A program made the translations under genes and the position numbers. Shown piece after piece: positions 5,218-7,250 of a DNA stretch of 7,250 nt (position 1 is its first letter; every line of letters begins with the position of its first letter). Under the pieces are notes generated by a model, which was not told where the DNA came from, searched no databases, and worked only from the letters and a program-made list of their open reading frames with translations. The stretch covers positions 1 through 7,250 of the forward strand of contig CAYUNW010000023.1 of the NCBI GenBank assembly GCA_964446235.1, written 5' to 3'. This DNA is from CAYUNW01 sp964446235 (GTDB lineage Bacteria; Patescibacteriota; Microgenomatia; 2-02-FULL-39-11).

Positions 5218-6117
5218 TTGAAAACCAAAAAATTATTTGATAATCTCTTCTTTCAAAACATAGACAACTTGCTCATGCGGTCTATTACTGAAGATGGAGG
5301 TTTCGCTCAAAATAATGGGGGGCACTATCGTCCTGATGCCACTGCGTGGGCCGTCATGGCGCTGTCAAGCTTAGAACCATACCAATATTTTATCAAAAGT
5401 GCATGTAAGCGCCTAACATCCAACCAGCTTCCAGACGGACGGGTGGTGCTAATAGAAGGCATCGATTCTGTGTGGTGGCCTACCCCGCTCGCACTTTTGG
5501 CTTGGATGAAGGTGAAAGGATTCGAAAGCGAAGCATCAAAGGCTTTGAATTTTTTATTAAATATTTCCGGTAGGCATTTCCCAAAAACCAGCGACTCACC
5601 TACAGGGCATGACACCAAATTAAAAGGCTGGTCATGGATTGAAAACACTCATTCATGGATTGAACCTACTGCCATTTCCATTCTCGCTTTGAGGGCTATG
5701 AAAAATGAGAAGTCTGATCGTTCGTTAGAAGCGGTGAGGATGATCTTGGACCGACAGCTTCCTACCGGTGGTTGGAATTACGGCAACACAACCGTATTTA
5801 GCAGGGAGCTATTGCCAATGCCGGAGCATACAGGGCAGGCACTTTGTGCGCTTTCCGGCTATGTCAAACCAGTGGAAGTTCAAAAAAGCATCGAATATTT
5901 GAAATACACGCTACCAGCACTTTCAACGCCTTTGTCACTTTGCTGGTGCTTGTTTGGGCTTAGCGCTTGGTCTGTAAATGTCCCTGATGCTCGATCGCAA
6001 ATTTTGAGGTGCTTGTCACTTCAAGATAAATTCGGAACCTATGACACCACCCTGCTTGCCCAATTGTCTATCGCTTACGAGACATCCGGCGATCTTTTGA
6101 GCTTTTTATCTATTTAA
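5218..6117 (+). CDS. Squalene-cyclase/prenyltransferase-type alpha-barrel repeat protein, 299 aa
   Basis: Built of repeats like those of terpene cyclases and protein prenyltransferase beta subunits: Gly/Trp-rich turns followed by helices. They run EDGGFAQNN...DATAWAVMAL (25-49), QLPDGR...WWPTPLALLAW (70-96), GWSWIENTHSW..TAISILAL (137-158) and QLPTGGWNYGN...HTGQALCAL (180-212). About 299 residues covers one alpha-alpha barrel, roughly half a squalene-hopene cyclase. I see neither the DxDD motif of those cyclases nor a clear Asp/Cys/His zinc set of prenyltransferases, so it may be a binding or degenerate-active-site member, or use other chemistry. No signal peptide or membrane helix, so probably cytoplasmic. 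The only usable start near the N-terminus is TTG at 5218 (the frame is closed by TAA at 5191), without a ribosome site; the ATG at codon 20 is an alternative. The base composition looks less AT-rich than the two GT-C genes. A DUF362 gene follows after 31 bp. Confidence 0.82.
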   Translation: MKTKKLFDNLFFQNIDNLLMRSITEDGGFAQNNGGHYRPDATAWAVMALSSLEPYQYFIKSACKRLTSNQLPDGRVVLIEGIDSVWWPTPLALLAWMKVKGFESEASKALNFLLNISGRHFPKTSDSPTGHDTKLKGWSWIENTHSWIEPTAISILALRAMKNEKSDRSLEAVRMILDRQLPTGGWNYGNTTVFSRELLPMPEHTGQALCALSGYVKPVEVQKSIEYLKYTLPALSTPLSLCWCLFGLSAWSVNVPDARSQILRCLSLQDKFGTYDTTLLAQLSIAYETSGDLLSFLSI

Positions 6118-6148
6118 CCAATACATTTGGCATGTTAAACCTTTCCAC

Positions 6149-7186
6149 GTGAATACAAAATACTCTGAGCAAATAAAGCTTTCATCCCTGACACGGCGCA
6201 GCTTTCTAAAAGTTCTCGGGGCAGGCGGAGCAGCCATTAGCACAGGTGTCTTGCTCGCCCGTTATAATTTAACCAGGGAAAGAAAAACCGAGTCATTTAT
6301 AGCTTCTGTTTCAGACTATCAGGTAGACTTAAAGCAAGAAATTTTGAGGGGTTTACATGAGCTTAGGGTTGACGCCTCTAATATTAAAAACAAAAGAGTC
6401 CTCCTGAAACCAAATCTGGTTGAGCCTCATCGTCATCTCGAACATATCAACACCCACCCACTCGTTATTCGCGGAGCAGTTGAAGCATTTTTGAGTTTGG
6501 GTGCCTCTGAGGTGGTTGTTGCCGAAGGATCCGGGCATAGAAGGGATTCGCTCTTGGTTTTGGAAGAATCCGGACTTATGGACGTTCTTATGGAGGACAG
6601 AATACCATTTTTTGATTTAAATGAAAGCTCAGTTGTTAAAACCAAAAACAAGGGTAAGACATCTAAATTAATAGACTTTTATTTCCCGGAAGAAGTTTTA
6701 AAATCTGACATAATCGTCTCGATGCCCAAAATGAAAACGCATCATTGGGCAGGGGTTACCCTTTCCATGAAAAACCTTTTCGGTATTATGCCTGGAATTG
6801 TATATGGATGGCCCAAAAATGTTTTACATTGGGCTGGTCTTCAACAATGCATCTACGACATCAACGCCACCTTGAAATCCCATCTATCCATCGTTGATGG
6901 TATTGTAGGCATGGAAGGCGACGGCCCTATTATGGGCGACCCAGTGAAATCCAATGTGATGGTCATGGGCTCTAATCTTCCGGCGGTGGATGCAACCTGC
7001 GCGCGCATCATGGGAATCGACCCCACAAAAATTTCATACCTTAAGCATGCTTCCGGACGAATTGGGTCCATAAAAGAGGTTAATGTCGATCAGCGTGGAG
7101 AAACAATTCAATCGGTTCGAAGAGACTTCAAGCTTCTCGAATACATCCCGTCGCAGAAAGATCTGAAGATCCAACTGAGGCTTTGA
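6149..7186 (+). CDS. Tat-exported DUF362 domain protein, 345 aa
   Basis: The N-terminus carries a twin-arginine signal, T15-R-R-S-F-L-K21, followed by the small-residue stretch VLGAGGAAISTGVLL. The protein is therefore probably exported folded, and cofactor-loaded if it has one, across the inner membrane; no clear AxA cleavage site is seen, so it may stay anchored. The rest is a DUF362 domain: KPNLVEP (87-93), SMPKMKTHHWAG (191-202), SMKNLFGIMPG (206-216), DGIVGMEGDGP (250-260) and VDATCARIMGIDP (280-292). The family is of unknown function. Many members carry ferredoxin-like clusters, but this one has only two cysteines (C234 and C284) and no Fe-S motif. GTG at 6149 is the only suitable start before the Tat motif, with no Shine-Dalgarno sequence. 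The 31-bp gap to the cyclase-like gene suggests co-transcription and possibly coupled function. Confidence 0.92.
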   Translation: MNTKYSEQIKLSSLTRRSFLKVLGAGGAAISTGVLLARYNLTRERKTESFIASVSDYQVDLKQEILRGLHELRVDASNIKNKRVLLKPNLVEPHRHLEHINTHPLVIRGAVEAFLSLGASEVVVAEGSGHRRDSLLVLEESGLMDVLMEDRIPFFDLNESSVVKTKNKGKTSKLIDFYFPEEVLKSDIIVSMPKMKTHHWAGVTLSMKNLFGIMPGIVYGWPKNVLHWAGLQQCIYDINATLKSHLSIVDGIVGMEGDGPIMGDPVKSNVMVMGSNLPAVDATCARIMGIDPTKISYLKHASGRIGSIKEVNVDQRGETIQSVRRDFKLLEYIPSQKDLKIQLRL

Positions 7187-7188
7187 TT

Positions 7189-7223
7189 GGACGCTTATTT
7201 AAAAGCGCCCTTACGACTTTTTT
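7189..7223 (+). terminator. Weak intrinsic terminator after the DUF362 gene
   Basis: GG-CGCTT (7189-7196, with a bulged A) pairs with AAGCG-CC (7203-7209) around the loop ATTTAA. A T6 run (7218-7223) follows after an 8-nt spacer, longer than ideal. It begins 3 bp after the stop codon, where the operon would be expected to end. Confidence 0.4.
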
Positions 7224-7231
7224 CATAATAT

Positions 7232-7237
7232 TTGACA
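7232..7237 (+). promoter_or_regulatory. Consensus -35 box TTGACA at window edge
   Basis: An exact TTGACA follows the putative terminator. Its -10 partner would lie beyond the end of the window, so it may be the promoter of the next rightward gene. A single hexamer is weak evidence. Confidence 0.25.
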
Positions 7238-7250
7238 TAACTTTTCCGCC

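Noticed and set aside
5325..5648. 107-codon minus-strand frame
   Set aside because: Antisense shadow of the cyclase-like gene.
1..7250. CRISPR array, tRNA or rRNA genes
   Set aside because: No regularly spaced repeats and no tRNA cloverleaf or rRNA sequence were recognised on either strand.

Overview
The window looks like chromosomal DNA from an AT-rich Gram-negative bacterium, most plausibly a member of the Desulfobacterota (former Deltaproteobacteria) or a relative. This is inferred from Flp (type IVb) pilins, near-consensus sigma-54 promoters, a Tat-exported DUF362 protein and polytopic GT-C glycosyltransferase-like proteins. No taxonomic marker gene is present, so the assignment is tentative.

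Left part (1-900, minus strand): two tandem Flp pilin genes are transcribed leftwards, a 60-aa pilin (494-312) and, 23 bp further on, a 54-aa second pilin (288-124). A strong hairpin (56-106) lies beyond them. About 200 bp upstream of the first pilin gene is a 15-of-16 match to the sigma-54 consensus (715-700). A further 116 bp upstream is a perfect 10-bp inverted repeat, GTATCAAAAA/TTTTTGATAC (831-877), well placed for an enhancer-binding activator. A second copy of its core lies at 17-48, beyond the pilin genes. The other tad/cpa genes would be expected outside the window to the left.

Middle part (900-1628): no credible gene. It holds a second good sigma-54 promoter (1438-1453), pointing right, and a GC-rich hairpin (1543-1565).

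Right part (1629-7186, plus strand): four genes in one direction. They encode a 499-aa polytopic membrane protein with a GT-C-like layout, a 481-aa PMT/ArnT-like GT-C glycosyltransferase, a 299-aa squalene-cyclase/prenyltransferase-type alpha-barrel repeat protein without recognisable catalytic motifs, and a Tat-signal DUF362 protein. The first two genes are separated by 448 bp containing a roughly 192-bp MITE-like element with 16-bp perfect inner inverted repeats and a 10-bp target duplication. The second and third are separated by a 195-bp structured, leader-like region ending in a stem that sequesters a strong Shine-Dalgarno-like sequence before a T-run. The last two genes are 31 bp apart and probably co-transcribed. 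A weak terminator and an isolated -35-like box close the window.

Working idea (inference): the plus-strand genes form an envelope module. Polyprenyl-phosphate-sugar-dependent GT-C enzymes would act on the periplasmic side, together with a cyclase-fold protein of unknown substrate and an exported DUF362 protein. The sigma-54 sites could tie this module to pilus expression. No gene here has a proven function, and the grouping is suggestive only.
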